From assembly GCA_027061995.1 (NCBI GenBank), contig JAMOUT010000054.1, positions 1 to 42,427 of the forward strand: 42,427 nucleotides of DNA, in the 5' to 3' direction. Below, piece after piece: positions 26,073 through 35,750 of this stretch; the first letter of the stretch is position 1, and each line of letters starts with the position of its first letter. This DNA comes from Candidatus Aminicenantota bacterium (GTDB lineage Bacteria; Acidobacteriota; Aminicenantia; JAMOAD01). A program made the position numbers and the translations under genes. Below the pieces are notes generated by a model. It saw nothing but the letters and a program-made list of their open reading frames with translations. It had not been told where the DNA came from and did not search any database.

Positions 26073-27014
26073 ATAAAACTTCTCTCAATTGAAAAACTAT
26101 TCGTAGAATATAATAATCTTTTATACCTTAAAAATATAAATTTTTTTCTTTCAAAAGGGGAAACAAAGATTATTATCGGTGAATCGGGAGGGGGGAAATC
26201 TCTCCTCGCAAAAGCAATTATCAATTATCTTCCTTATAATTTTAAAATAATAAGCGGGAAAATAATTTTCAATAACACTGATATACTAACTCTTAAGAAA
26301 GACAATTTAAAAGCACTTAGAGGTGGTAAAATATATTATATAACCCAAGATCCGTATAATTCTTTTGACCCCACATATAAAATAGAAAAACAATTTAAAG
26401 AGTTTTTAAAAGAAAAAGATTCCATTTACGAAAAAAAAACAACCTTTGATATTTTAAAAGAGCTCGGTTTTAATAACCCCGATAAAATATTAAAATCATA
26501 CCCTTTTCAACTCTCTGGCGGAATGCTTCAAAGAGTTTCAATCGCAAGAGGCCTTCTTGTAAACCCCGAATTAATAATTGCGGATGAACCTACAACCGGA
26601 CTTGATTTTGAACTTCAGATTGATTTTGTCAGATTACTGAAAAATATTATTACGGATAAAAATTTAAGTTTGATTTTCATAACACATAATATGAGAATTG
26701 TTGAAGAATTTAAAAGTGATGCAACAGTTGTTTTATATAAAGGGGAAATTGTGGAAGAAAACAGAGACATTCTAAACAATCCTATCCATCCTTATACTAA
26801 AATCCTTATTAATTCCATTCCCGCTAAGTGGACAAAAGATAAAACTATTGAAATTATAAAGAATGACAAAAAAACAGAAGATACCTCTTTTCCAGGATGT
26901 GTTTTTTATAACATGTGTCAGTTTAAAAAGGAGGACTGCAAAAAAGCTGTCCCTATTATAAAAACAAAGAATGGTTTTGTGAAATGTTTTTATTATGATG
27001 TAGAAAAACCTTAG
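26073..27014 (+). CDS. OppD/DppD-type ABC transporter ATPase with ATA at the start position
   Basis: 313 aa if read from 26073. No ATG, GTG or TTG is available upstream of 26523, yet the whole ABC domain is intact from 26073: Walker A GESGGGKSL, Q-loop ITQDPYNSFDP, signature QLSGGMLQRVSIARGLL, Walker B LIIADEPTTGLD and the switch His in FITHNMRIVEE. The C-terminus has the peptide-transporter oligo_HPY-like Cys cluster (CVFYNMCQFKKEDC). An AGAGG motif lies 7 nt before the ATA, and KLLSIEKLFVEY is a normal DppD start if ATA is Met. So the codon is either a rare AUA start or a base error. No permease genes are nearby, making it an orphan subunit. Confidence 0.8.
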   Translation: MKLLSIEKLFVEYNNLLYLKNINFFLSKGETKIIIGESGGGKSLLAKAIINYLPYNFKIISGKIIFNNTDILTLKKDNLKALRGGKIYYITQDPYNSFDPTYKIEKQFKEFLKEKDSIYEKKTTFDILKELGFNNPDKILKSYPFQLSGGMLQRVSIARGLLVNPELIIADEPTTGLDFELQIDFVRLLKNIITDKNLSLIFITHNMRIVEEFKSDATVVLYKGEIVEENRDILNNPIHPYTKILINSIPAKWTKDKTIEIIKNDKKTEDTSFPGCVFYNMCQFKKEDCKKAVPIIKTKNGFVKCFYYDVEKP

Positions 27015-27136
27015 CTACATTCTACAATAAAATTTTACGCCATGACTAAACCCTATTCCATTGATGCTCCCGTAAATAAAATATTTAAGTATGAGATATC
27101 AATAATCACAGCTTTAATATAACATTAAACGACCGA

Positions 27137-28708
27137 TTATCTTGCAAACTCCACTATTCTTTTTTCTCTGACCACGGTAACCTTGATTTGTCCGGGATAT
27201 TCAAGTTCATCCTCTATCTTAGAAGCTATCTTTCTTGCAAGAATTATAGCTTCCTCATCATAAACTTTATCAGCATTAACTATAATTCTAACCTCTCTTC
27301 CCGCCTGAAGTGCATAAGCTTTTGCAACACCATCAAAAGAGGAAGCAAGATTTTCGAGATTTTCAAGCCTCTTAAGATATACTTCAAGAATCTCTCTTCT
27401 GACACCGGGTCTTGCAGCCGAGAGAGTATCCGCAGCTTGAACAAGCATGGCTTCTATCGAAGGGAAATTCATATCTTGATGATGCGAGGCTATAACCTGA
27501 ATAACATCCTCGGATTCCCCGTATTTTCTTGCAAGCTTAACACCGAGTTCAAGGTGAGTTCCCTCAACCTCTCTGTCTATGGCTTTCCCTATATCATGCA
27601 ATAGCCCCCCTCTTGTCGCAAGTTCGACATTAGCACCGATTTCCGCAGCCATCTTTCCCGCATATGCGGCAACCTCTTTTGAATGTTCAAGAACATTCTG
27701 GCCATAAGAAGTTCTATATCTTAGCTTACCGAGAAGTTTGATAATCTCGGGATGGATATTCTTCAATCCGAACTCAAGAACAACAGCTTCACCCTCATCT
27801 ATCAATGACTGTTCAAACTTTTTCTTTGTATCGGCAATAACCTCTTCAATCCTTGCGGGATTAATTCTACCATCCTCCACAAGTCTCTGAAGAGCCCTTC
27901 TCGCCATCTCTCTTCTGATCGGATCCGCGGAAGAGATAATAACAGCTTCGGGAGTATCATCTATTATCAAGTTAGTCCCTGTTTGAGTTTCAAGAGCTCT
28001 TATATTCCTCCCCTCTCTTCCGATTATTCTCCCTTTCATATCATCAGAGGGAAGGTCAACAACGGAAACCGTTGACTCAATAACATAATCCGCAGCATTA
28101 CTTTGGATGGCGGTAGCCATAACCTCTTTTGCAAGCACCTCTTTTCTTCTGACATAATCCTCTTCGACTTTTTTCAAAAGTTTCGCAATTTCAGTTTGAC
28201 TCTCCTCCTCAACCTTAAGAAGAATCTGTTTTTTTGCCTCTTCAGGAGTCATTCTTGCGATTTTGTGAAGCTGTTGAATCTCCTCTTCAATAATTTCCTT
28301 ATGTTTTCTTTTAAGATTTTCAATCTCCCTCTCTTTGTTCTTCAGATAATTCTCATGCTTTTGCAATTCCCTCTCTTTGTTTTCAATTGAGGAAGCCCTC
28401 TTTTCTATGGTTTCCTCCCTCTGAAGCAATCTTCTTTCAAAATTATTCAGTCTGCTTTGTCTTTCATTATAATTTTTTTCAAGGTCCGATTTTAAAGTTA
28501 AAAATTGTTCCCTTGAATTAAGCTCAGCCTCTTTTTTGATTTTTTCAGCTTCTCTTGATGCATCATCAAGAATCCTCTTTGCTTTTTCCTCGTTTTCCTT
28601 AATCTCTTTGAACTTATTTTGTTTTATTCTTGATATAATTATAATGTAAGATAAAACTACCCCTAATAAAACTCCAAGTGCAAAACCTAAAACTGTTATT
28701 AAACTCAT
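27137..28708 (-). CDS. rny: Ribonuclease Y
   Basis: 523 aa, normal length. It is a membrane-bound endoribonuclease that starts mRNA decay. Parts in order: N-terminal membrane helix (ALGVLLGVVLSYIIIISRI, about 8-27), long coiled coil (about 30-200), KH domain (DLPSDDMKGRIIGREGRNIR and LIIDDTPEAVIIS), and HD domain with HSKEVAAYAG and LLHDIGKAID as metal ligands. GGAGGAGAAA precedes the ATG. It is the last gene of the hup-to-rny superoperon, 69 nt after zapA. The pairing of zapA with rny is common in many phyla. Confidence 0.97.
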   Translation of the reverse strand: MSLITVLGFALGVLLGVVLSYIIIISRIKQNKFKEIKENEEKAKRILDDASREAEKIKKEAELNSREQFLTLKSDLEKNYNERQSRLNNFERRLLQREETIEKRASSIENKERELQKHENYLKNKEREIENLKRKHKEIIEEEIQQLHKIARMTPEEAKKQILLKVEEESQTEIAKLLKKVEEDYVRRKEVLAKEVMATAIQSNAADYVIESTVSVVDLPSDDMKGRIIGREGRNIRALETQTGTNLIIDDTPEAVIISSADPIRREMARRALQRLVEDGRINPARIEEVIADTKKKFEQSLIDEGEAVVLEFGLKNIHPEIIKLLGKLRYRTSYGQNVLEHSKEVAAYAGKMAAEIGANVELATRGGLLHDIGKAIDREVEGTHLELGVKLARKYGESEDVIQVIASHHQDMNFPSIEAMLVQAADTLSAARPGVRREILEVYLKRLENLENLASSFDGVAKAYALQAGREVRIIVNADKVYDEEAIILARKIASKIEDELEYPGQIKVTVVREKRIVEFAR

Positions 28709-28777
28709 TTTCTCCTCCTTTTAGGGTGGAGATGGTAATTAAAACTGATTTACCCTATCTCATCCTTTATAAGAATA

Positions 28778-29053
28778 TCATTCAACAAATGAAATTTTTT
28801 TCTCGACATCTTCAATAGTTTTTTCATACTGATACAATTTATTTTTTAATTGAAAATTTTCATCTGCGATATTTAAAAGTGTAATAATAGCCACTTTTAA
28901 AGGATCCGCTTCCGGAATAAAATTACCAACTTCCACCATTTTTTCTTCTATCATTGTAGCTAATTTATAAAGATAATCTTTTCCTATATCTTTACTAACA
29001 TTAATCTTAATGGTTGTTCCGTAAATCTCAATTTCTACAAAATTTTTATTCAT
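28778..29053 (-). CDS. zapA: Cell division protein ZapA
   Basis: 91 aa from the ATG at 29053; a GTG one codon earlier is less likely. Residues FVEIEIYGTTIKINVSKD and YLYKLATMIEEKM match the ZapA globular head, followed by the helical tail with ADPLKVAIITLLNIADE and a coiled coil to the end. ZapA bundles FtsZ filaments at the division site in the cytoplasm. The start overlaps the stop of the ZapB-like gene by 8 nt and has no strong Shine-Dalgarno, so translation is probably coupled. Confidence 0.9.
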   Translation of the reverse strand: MNKNFVEIEIYGTTIKINVSKDIGKDYLYKLATMIEEKMVEVGNFIPEADPLKVAIITLLNIADENFQLKNKLYQYEKTIEDVEKKISFVE

Positions 29054-29216
29054 CACCGTTTTCTAATAACTCGATTTTTGCAAGTAATTTTTCAAGCTTT
29101 TCATACACAAGAGCATTTTTTTGTTTTAATTCCTCATTCTCCTTTTTCATTTTTCTATATCTGTCGATTAAATTTTCTATCTTTGATTCCAATTTATTAA
29201 TACTTTCCTCATTCAT
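29046..29216 (-). CDS. ZapB-like short coiled-coil protein
   Basis: 56 aa, starting MNEESINKLESKIENLID behind TAGGAGGT and ending LLENGDE. Apart from the ends it is one continuous heptad-like helix (ENEELKQKNALVYEKLEKLL), as in ZapB/DUF904 proteins that work with ZapA on the Z-ring. It lies between pheT and zapA, a place where such small coiled coils are often found, and overlaps zapA by 8 nt. No catalytic feature is expected. The family call rests on size, coiled coil and position. Confidence 0.7.
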   Translation of the reverse strand: MNEESINKLESKIENLIDRYRKMKKENEELKQKNALVYEKLEKLLAKIELLENGDE

Positions 29217-29226
29217 ATATACCTCC

Positions 29227-31260
29227 TTATCTTATTTTAACATTAAATTTTTTCACTAATTCATCTTTAATCTTATTAAAACTTTCTTCCGCCTCTTCAG
29301 AATTCAGTGTTCTGTCCGAAGCTCTGAAAATAAATCTTATAGAGATTGATCTATTATCATCACCTATGTTTTTACCTTCATAAACATCAAGAAGATAAAA
29401 TTCTTCGAGATATTTTATCGCAAGACTTCCTATTGCTTTCTTAATATCGGAATAACTGTTTTCTTTTGAGACAATTATGGACAAATCAAACCATACGGAC
29501 GGATATTTAGGGACATCTTTATACTTTACCTCTTTTAATTCATTAATAAATTCAATCGGATAAAGCTCCGCATAAAACATTTTTTTATCAAGATCATACA
29601 GTTGCTTCAAATCATCGGCAATCTCTCCCATATATCCGATTTTTCTATTATCCATAATAATCTCAAATGAGACCCCTTTCTTAAACACGGAATTATCATG
29701 ATTTATTAAACTTATTTCTTTTCCCGTTTTTTGAAAAATCGATTCAATCGCCCCTTTTAATGCTCGGAAATCATACATATCACTTTTTTTCTGTTCCCAT
29801 CTGTTCTCTCCTTCACCTGCTATTAACATGGAGAGATGTTCTTCCTCCCTGATTTTGTTTTGCTCAAGATAAAAAATTCTTCCGAGTTCAAATATTTTAA
29901 TCCCCTTCTGTTCCCTATTAAGATTATATTCACTGTTTTTTAAAAGAGACGGTAAAATAGAGGCTCTTAAAAACTCGAAATTCAATGATAACGGATTCTT
30001 AATTTTAATAATTTCCCGTTTTTCTAGAGAGACTGAAGCCTCTTTTTCCGATAGAAAACTATAATTTACAACTTGTGAAAATCCGTAATTCATTAAAATA
30101 TTTTCAACCCTGTTTTTGATTTTTCTATCTTCGTCATTATAAATCCCGCTAAAAACAGAGGGAATAGTCCCCTCAATATTATTATATCCGTAAAGAATAC
30201 CTATCTCCTCTATTATATCTATCTCTCTGAATATATCTCTTCTGAAAGAAGGAATCAAACATTCGATTGATTTTCCGGCGGAAGATAATATCTTGATTCC
30301 CAATCTTCTTACAATCTCAACTATCTTATCATCGGATAATTCATAGACTCCCAAAACCATTCTAACCCTTTCAAATCTTAACTTGATAATATTATCGGAG
30401 ATCTCACCGGCTCTTACATCTTTAACAGAGGGAATAATTTTACCTCCCATTTTATAAAAAAGATAAGCTGCATATTTTGCGGCAAGAACAGTGGCTTTAA
30501 TATCAGCACCTCTTTCAAATCTATAACTTGATTCCGTTGATACTCTTAATCTTCTTGCGGTATATCTGATGAATCTCGGTATAAAATAGGCACTCTCTAT
30601 AAAAATGTCCGTTGTTTCATCATTCACTCCCGTCTCCTCTCCACCTATTACACCTGCAATTGCAACCGCTTTCTCGGTATCAGCTATAACAATATCATCT
30701 TCTGTCAGTTCTCTTTCTTCTTCATCAAGACACAATATTTTTTCCCCTTTTATCCCTTTACGAACTATGATTTTTCTACCCTTCAAAAGATTCAGATCAA
30801 AAGTGTGAATCGGATGGCCTGTTATCATCATAACATAGTTGGAGACATCAACCGCATTATTGATTGATCTTATACCGAGAGATTCCAATCTCTTTTTTAA
30901 CCATTCGGGAGATTCCTGAATCTTAAAATCTCGCACAACAATCCCTGAATATCTTCTGCATCTTGTATCTTTAATCTCTACCTCTATATAATCATCTATA
31001 TTCTCACCTTTAACAGTCTCATATTCAAACTTTAATTCGGGAGGTGAGATATTTAAAAAAGCCGAAAGTTGCCAAGCAACCCCTATATGCCCGAGAAGAT
31101 CGGGTCTGTTGGGGGTAATCTCAACATCAAAAATCGTATCATCATCGGTTCTTTCCATCTCCTCAACCGGAAGCATGGCATTATTAAATACGGAGGTCAA
31201 CTCCTCCACCGATATATCAATATCAATTAATTCTTTTAAAATATTATAGCTTATTTTCAT
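29227..31260 (-). CDS. pheT: Phenylalanyl-tRNA synthetase beta subunit without EMAP domain
   Basis: 677 aa. Family members such as E. coli PheT are near 795 aa; this one lacks the N-terminal tRNA-binding (EMAP/OB) insert: the sequence runs from [20 protein letters not shown] directly to FDVEITPNRPDLLGHIGVA. The B3/B4 editing domain, B5 domain, catalytic-like core and the C-terminal FDX-ACB domain (YKDVPKYPSVWFDLSIIVSK, about 590-677) are present. With PheS it forms the alpha2-beta2 enzyme that loads Phe on tRNA-Phe. The start overlaps the pheS stop by 1 nt. Confidence 0.95.
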   Translation of the reverse strand: MKISYNILKELIDIDISVEELTSVFNNAMLPVEEMERTDDDTIFDVEITPNRPDLLGHIGVAWQLSAFLNISPPELKFEYETVKGENIDDYIEVEIKDTRCRRYSGIVVRDFKIQESPEWLKKRLESLGIRSINNAVDVSNYVMMITGHPIHTFDLNLLKGRKIIVRKGIKGEKILCLDEEERELTEDDIVIADTEKAVAIAGVIGGEETGVNDETTDIFIESAYFIPRFIRYTARRLRVSTESSYRFERGADIKATVLAAKYAAYLFYKMGGKIIPSVKDVRAGEISDNIIKLRFERVRMVLGVYELSDDKIVEIVRRLGIKILSSAGKSIECLIPSFRRDIFREIDIIEEIGILYGYNNIEGTIPSVFSGIYNDEDRKIKNRVENILMNYGFSQVVNYSFLSEKEASVSLEKREIIKIKNPLSLNFEFLRASILPSLLKNSEYNLNREQKGIKIFELGRIFYLEQNKIREEEHLSMLIAGEGENRWEQKKSDMYDFRALKGAIESIFQKTGKEISLINHDNSVFKKGVSFEIIMDNRKIGYMGEIADDLKQLYDLDKKMFYAELYPIEFINELKEVKYKDVPKYPSVWFDLSIIVSKENSYSDIKKAIGSLAIKYLEEFYLLDVYEGKNIGDDNRSISIRFIFRASDRTLNSEEAEESFNKIKDELVKKFNVKIR

Positions 31261-32252
31261 TAAAATTGCCTCAAAAATCTCAAATCATTTTCATAAAACA
31301 GACGAAGACTTCTCGCTTTATATTTAACCATTGCAATCCTATCTATCCCCAAACCGAAAGCAAAACCTGTATATTCCTCGGAATCTATCCCTACATTCTC
31401 AAACACGGCGGGATCAACCATTCCGCATCCCAATATCTCAAGCCATTCCCCGTTCATCATAACATCAACTTCAGCGGAAGGCTCAGTGAACGGGAAAAAA
31501 GAGGGTCTGAATCTGACTTGAACATCCTCTTTAAAAAGAGCTTTAAGAAAAGTTGTAAGTGTTCCTTTAAGATCAGCCATGGAGATTTTCTTTCCGACAA
31601 CCAAACCTTCGAGTTGATGGAAAACCGGAGAATGAGTATCATCAGGCTCATCTTTTCTAAAAACTTTTCCCGGAATAATTATTTTAAGGGGAGGTTTTTT
31701 CTTTAGCATAGTTCTTATCTGCACCGGCGAAGTATGGGTTCTTAAAAGATATCTGTTATCACGATCTTCATAATCAATATAAAAAGTATCATGCTCATCT
31801 CTTGCAGGGTGTTCCTCGGGAATATTAAGAGCCGTAAAATTATAATAATCTGTTTCAACCTCGGGACCATCCTCAATATGATACCCCATTTTTAAAAAGA
31901 TATCGATAACTTCATCCATAACCTGCAAAAGAAGATGTTTGCTTCCTATATCAATTTTATAGCCGGGCAGAGTCCAATCTTCCTCTTTTTGGCTCAAAGA
32001 ACCTATTTTAAGATTCCTCTCAAACTGTTTGAGTTCTTGCTCGAAAAATGATTTTAGCTCATTAATAGCCTGACCGAAAATTTTCCTTTTTTCGGCAGGA
32101 ATCTTACCCATCTGTTTAAAGAGTTCATTAATCTTCCCCCTTTTTCTTCCGACAAATTCACCTTTTAGCGCAAGGAGCGAAGGATTATCCTTTATCTTAT
32201 TTAATTTTTCAATGAACTCTTTTTTAAGACTATCTATAACCTCATCATGCAT
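31260..32252 (-). CDS. pheS: Phenylalanyl-tRNA synthetase alpha subunit
   Basis: 330 aa from the ATG at 32252 ([13 protein letters not shown]). A longer frame from a TTG at 32276 would add 8 residues and overlap rplT by 32 nt; the ATG overlaps it by only 8 nt, a pattern repeated elsewhere in this window. Class II motifs are visible: [44 protein letters not shown], and [15 protein letters not shown] with [13 protein letters not shown]. The N-terminal coiled coil (about 1-85) binds tRNA-Phe in other members. It is the catalytic subunit and partners pheT downstream. Confidence 0.96.
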   Translation of the reverse strand: MHDEVIDSLKKEFIEKLNKIKDNPSLLALKGEFVGRKRGKINELFKQMGKIPAEKRKIFGQAINELKSFFEQELKQFERNLKIGSLSQKEEDWTLPGYKIDIGSKHLLLQVMDEVIDIFLKMGYHIEDGPEVETDYYNFTALNIPEEHPARDEHDTFYIDYEDRDNRYLLRTHTSPVQIRTMLKKKPPLKIIIPGKVFRKDEPDDTHSPVFHQLEGLVVGKKISMADLKGTLTTFLKALFKEDVQVRFRPSFFPFTEPSAEVDVMMNGEWLEILGCGMVDPAVFENVGIDSEEYTGFAFGLGIDRIAMVKYKARSLRLFYENDLRFLRQF

Positions 32253-32601
32253 TTGCCGAAGCTGTTGCTTTATCAACTATAGCTTTGAATCCTTCGGGAT
32301 CTCGAACAGCAATATCAGCCAAAATCTTACGATCAATATCTATATTAGCCTTTTTCAAGTTATTTATAAATTTGGAATAGGATAATCCATGCAGTCTTGC
32401 CGCCGCATTTATCCTTATTATCCATAATCTTCTAAAATCTCTTTTTCTTATTTTTCTGCCGGCATAAGCATAAGTAAGAGATTTTTCAACCTGCTCTTTT
32501 GCCGTTCTATAAAGAGTATGCTTTGAACCTACATAACCTTTGGCTAATTTTAATATTTTTTTTCTTCTTCTCGCCTTTTTAGGGCCTCTTTTAACTCTCA
32601 T
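32245..32601 (-). CDS. rplT: Ribosomal protein bL20
   Basis: 118 aa, standard size. The basic N-terminus ([20 protein letters not shown]) and the core [20 protein letters not shown] and [18 protein letters not shown] are the bL20 signature. It binds 23S rRNA early in 50S assembly; in several bacteria it also represses its own operon by binding the leader mRNA. It follows rpmI by 32 nt, with GAGGAAAAG before the ATG, as in E. coli infC-rpmI-rplT. The conserved-operon repression was not checked here. Confidence 0.98.
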   Translation of the reverse strand: MRVKRGPKKARRRKKILKLAKGYVGSKHTLYRTAKEQVEKSLTYAYAGRKIRKRDFRRLWIIRINAAARLHGLSYSKFINNLKKANIDIDRKILADIAVRDPEGFKAIVDKATASANA

Positions 32602-32633
32602 CTTTTCCTCCTCGGTTTCGATTAATTAGATAA

Positions 32634-32834
32634 TTAGAATTTGTAGGGAAGTAAAGCTTTAATAGCTCTGATTTCCCCTTTTGAAACAAGTGCCGGTTTC
32701 CTCAAATTTCTTTTTCTTTTTTTAGATTTCTTTGTGAGTATATGGCTTTTATAAGCCTTACTCCTTCTCGGTTTACCACTTCCCGAAATCTTAATTCTTT
32801 TGTTTGCACCTCTATGCGTTTTAATTTTTGGCAT
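32634..32834 (-). CDS. rpmI: Ribosomal protein bL35
   Basis: 66 aa. [20 protein letters not shown], then [20 protein letters not shown], matches bL35 from end to end. It is a 50S subunit protein. The ATG overlaps the infC 3' end by 14 nt and its AGGAGG lies inside infC, so translation of the two is linked. Gene order is the same as in E. coli. Confidence 0.97.
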   Translation of the reverse strand: MPKIKTHRGANKRIKISGSGKPRRSKAYKSHILTKKSKKRKRNLRKPALVSKGEIRAIKALLPYKF

Positions 32835-33369
32835 TCTTTTTACCTCCTGTTAAATTAATTGGTAATATACTAACAGATACATTCGGCCCCTCACGGACAG
32901 GCTCTCTTTCAAAAGCCGCTATCTCCTCAAGGTCTTCCCGAACTCTATATAATATTTTAAAACCTAATTCAGGTTTCGCTCTCTCTCTTCCTCTTAAATA
33001 AACCATTGCTCTAACTTTATTTCCTTCTCCGATAAATTTTTTAATTCTTTTAAGTTTAACCTGATAATCGTGTTCCCCGATTTTAGGTTTAAACTTAACA
33101 ATTTTAACCTGAATCTGATTTTGTTTCTGTTTTTTCTTTGCTTCATGCTCTCTCTTTTGTAATTCATATAAATATTTTCCGAAATTCAGTATCCTGCAAA
33201 CAGGCGGTTTAGCATTCGGAGCTACTTCCACCAAATCAAGGTTTACATCTTCAGCTCTCTTTAAAGCTTCCTCTTTCGAGATAACTCCTATCTTTTGACC
33301 CTTATCATCAATAAGCATCACCTCGGATGCTCTGATTTCTTCGTTAATTCTTAATTTTTTCGAGTTAAT
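32821..33369 (-). CDS. infC: Translation initiation factor IF-3, probable AUU start
   Basis: 182 aa if started at ATT (33367-33369). Canonical starts give a truncated protein (GTG at 33321, ATG at 33318) lacking the conserved [12 protein letters not shown] segment, which is in frame upstream. The only in-frame codon after the stop at 33373-33375 with a perfect AGGAGG at 6 nt is this ATT. E. coli infC also starts with AUU, through which IF-3 represses itself. The N-domain ([35 protein letters not shown]) and C-domain ([20 protein letters not shown]) are complete. The AGGAGG overlaps the thrS stop. Confidence 0.93.
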   Translation of the reverse strand: MNSKKLRINEEIRASEVMLIDDKGQKIGVISKEEALKRAEDVNLDLVEVAPNAKPPVCRILNFGKYLYELQKREHEAKKKQKQNQIQVKIVKFKPKIGEHDYQVKLKRIKKFIGEGNKVRAMVYLRGRERAKPELGFKILYRVREDLEEIAAFEREPVREGPNVSVSILPINLTGGKKNAKN

Positions 33370-33379
33370 TAATCACCTC

Positions 33380-35311
33380 CTAAATATTATAATCCAAACT
33401 CTTGGATTTAACCTTTAATTGTATCATTTTTTTCATATCATTAATAGCTATATCTCCATAATCACCTATCCCTTGAATTCTAATTGAAAGATTATTATTA
33501 TTTTCCTCTTTCTCTCCAACAATAGCCATATAAGGGATTTTGTCCATCTCCGCTGCTCTGATTTTATATCCGAGTTTTTCATTTCTTGAATCCACTTTCA
33601 CTCTTATACCATCTTCCAGAAAAATCTCTTTCACCTTATTGGCATAATCAAGATGTTTCTCTGAAACAGGAATAATTATCAATTGGGTCGGAGCAAGCCA
33701 TAGAGGAAATTTTCCCCCGTAATTTTCTATTAAAACTCCGAAAAACCTTTCAAATGACCCCATTAATGCTCGGTGTATCATGATAGGTTGTTTTTTCGCC
33801 CCATCCTCATCAATATACGAGATATTAAATCTATCAGGCAGATTAAAATCCACTTGAACAGTTGAACACTGCCATGACCTTCCTAACATATCCTTTATTT
33901 TAATATCTATCTTAGGACCATAAAAAACACCCTCTCCCGGATCTATCTCATACTCTATCGCGAGTTTTTCAAGTGCATTTTTCAGAGCATTTTCCGCTCT
34001 TTGCCAATTTTCCGGCGTGCCTACCGCTTTATCCGGTTTCGTGGAAAGATAAACGGAATATTTATCAAATCCGAATGTCTTTAATATCTTAAAATTAAGC
34101 TTTAAAATATCTTCAATATCCCTATCAAGGTCTTTCGGAAGCGAGAAAATATGGGCATCATCCTGAGTAAACCCCCTGACTCTCAAAAGTCCGTGTAAAA
34201 CACCGGATCTTTCATACCTGTAAACAGTTCCCAATTCCGCCCACCTTATAGGAAAATCCCTATAACTTCTCATCTTAGCTTGATATACCTCTATGTGAAA
34301 AGGGCAATTCATCGGTTTTAACTGATATTCCGCATTGTCAAACTCCATTGAGGGAAACATATTCTCCTTATAAAAAGAGAGATGTCCGCTTGTTTCCCAA
34401 AGATCTATCTTAGCTATATGCGGAGTGTTTAATAATTCGTATCCCGCTTTATAATGTTCCTCTATCCAATAATCCTCTATTTTCCTTCTTATAAAAGCAC
34501 CTTTCGGCATCCATAAAATAAGCCCCGGACCGATTCTATCCGATATCATAAATAATTCAAGTTCTTTCCCCAGTTTTCTATGATCTCTTTTTTTCGCTTC
34601 TTCAAGAAATTTCAGATAATCCTTTAATTCCTCCTCTTCAAAAAATACGGTTCCGTAAATCCTCTGCATGGGAAGGTTATTCTCATCCCCTTTCCAATAA
34701 GCGGCTGAAGAATAAAGTAATTTAAAATTCTTTATTTTACCTGTCGAGGGAAGATGAGGACCTCTGCAAAAATCTATAAAATCCCCCTGCTTGTAAAGGC
34801 TTGCGATATCATCCGATTTTTCTTCAATAAGCTCTACTTTTAGAGTTTGCCCTTTTTCTTTAAATATTTTTACAGCTTCAGCCTTATCAACTTCAATTCT
34901 CTCAATGGGGAAATTCTTTTTTCTGAGTTTTTTCATCTTTTTTTCTATCTCTTCAATATCCTGCGGGGTGAAAGGGGTTTCCCGGTAAAAATCATAATAA
35001 AATCCGTTTTCAATAGCGGGACCTACTCCGACCTGAACTTCGGGGAAGAGTTCCATAACAGCCTGAGCCATAAGATGTGCCGTGCTATGCCTTAAAACTT
35101 CAAGAGCCCTCGGATCCTTTTTATCCACAAGATTTATTTTTTCCCCTCCGACTATCCTGTATTTTAAATCAACCGAGCCTTTCCCCTCTATCTCGGCAAA
35201 AACAAAATTGCTAACTTCAAAATTATTGTTTTTAAGAAATAGAATAATAGGTGTCCCTTTTTCAACCTCAAATGATTTTCCATCTATACTAATTTTAACA
35301 CTATTTTCCAT
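33380..35311 (-). CDS. thrS: Threonyl-tRNA synthetase
   Basis: 643 aa from the ATG at 35311; a TTG at 35323 is less likely. The enzyme has an N-terminal TGS domain (about 1-60), editing domain with HSTAHLMAQAV and the second metal-binding HLPSTGKIKNF region, catalytic domain with PMNCPFHIEVYQ, YRYERSGVLHGLLRVRGFTQ and FGVLIENYGGKFPLWL, and an anticodon-binding C-terminus. No Shine-Dalgarno is visible; only 23 nt separate it from the tRNA-Val 3' end, so tRNA processing would leave a very short leader. Order thrS-infC-rpmI-rplT-pheS-pheT follows E. coli. Confidence 0.97.
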   Translation of the reverse strand: MENSVKISIDGKSFEVEKGTPIILFLKNNNFEVSNFVFAEIEGKGSVDLKYRIVGGEKINLVDKKDPRALEVLRHSTAHLMAQAVMELFPEVQVGVGPAIENGFYYDFYRETPFTPQDIEEIEKKMKKLRKKNFPIERIEVDKAEAVKIFKEKGQTLKVELIEEKSDDIASLYKQGDFIDFCRGPHLPSTGKIKNFKLLYSSAAYWKGDENNLPMQRIYGTVFFEEEELKDYLKFLEEAKKRDHRKLGKELELFMISDRIGPGLILWMPKGAFIRRKIEDYWIEEHYKAGYELLNTPHIAKIDLWETSGHLSFYKENMFPSMEFDNAEYQLKPMNCPFHIEVYQAKMRSYRDFPIRWAELGTVYRYERSGVLHGLLRVRGFTQDDAHIFSLPKDLDRDIEDILKLNFKILKTFGFDKYSVYLSTKPDKAVGTPENWQRAENALKNALEKLAIEYEIDPGEGVFYGPKIDIKIKDMLGRSWQCSTVQVDFNLPDRFNISYIDEDGAKKQPIMIHRALMGSFERFFGVLIENYGGKFPLWLAPTQLIIIPVSEKHLDYANKVKEIFLEDGIRVKVDSRNEKLGYKIRAAEMDKIPYMAIVGEKEENNNNLSIRIQGIGDYGDIAINDMKKMIQLKVKSKSLDYNI

Positions 35312-35334
35312 GATACAATACAATAAAATAAAAT

Positions 35335-35408
<74 letters not shown>

Positions 35409-35417
35409 ATTAAACCC

Positions 35418-35693
35418 TTACTTGGCTACTTTCTCTTTTAATGCTTTACCCGGAACAAATTTAGGCGATTTTTTCGCTTTAATTTTAATCGTTTCTCCGG
35501 TTCGGGGGTTTCTCCCTTTTCTTGCTTTTCTTTCAACAACTTTAAAAGTTCCGAATCCAACAAGAATAACCTTCTCTCCTTTCACAAGAGCATCGGTAAC
35601 TGTTTCAATAAAAGCATTTACCGCTTTTGTTGCTTCAGTCTTCGTTAATCCTGCATCCTTTGTAATTTTAGCTACTAAGTCAGCTTTATTCAT
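35418..35693 (-). CDS. hup: DNA-binding protein HU
   Basis: 91 aa. [28 protein letters not shown] and [13 protein letters not shown] match HU/IHF from start to end, with the beta-arm GRNPRTGE that wraps DNA. It packs the nucleoid and bends DNA as a dimer. GGAGG precedes the ATG, and a strong promoter lies 29 nt upstream. It heads the operon that continues through tRNA-Val and thrS to rny. Confidence 0.97.
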   Translation of the reverse strand: MNKADLVAKITKDAGLTKTEATKAVNAFIETVTDALVKGEKVILVGFGTFKVVERKARKGRNPRTGETIKIKAKKSPKFVPGKALKEKVAK

Positions 35694-35721
35694 TTAAAAC
35701 CTCCAAAAATTTTATAGCTTT

Positions 35722-35750
35722 ATAATAAATTAAAAATCCCCTGTTGTCAA
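35722..35750 (-). promoter_or_regulatory. Strong sigma-70 promoter of the hup-to-rny operon
   Basis: Minus strand TTGACA (35745-35750), a 17-nt spacer and TATTAT (35722-35727). It overlaps the last codon and stop of the thioredoxin-TPR gene. The leader would be about 20 nt with GGAGG before hup. Confidence 0.75.

Noticed and set aside
27188-27604. Plus-strand 138-codon frame inside rny
   Set aside because: Lies fully antisense to the conserved RNase Y HD region; composition is that of a reverse frame.
31266-31706. Plus-strand 146-codon frame inside pheS
   Set aside because: Antisense to catalytic motifs of PheS; a shadow frame.
35422-35697. Plus-strand 91-codon frame over hup
   Set aside because: Exact antisense shadow of HU with no ribosome binding site.
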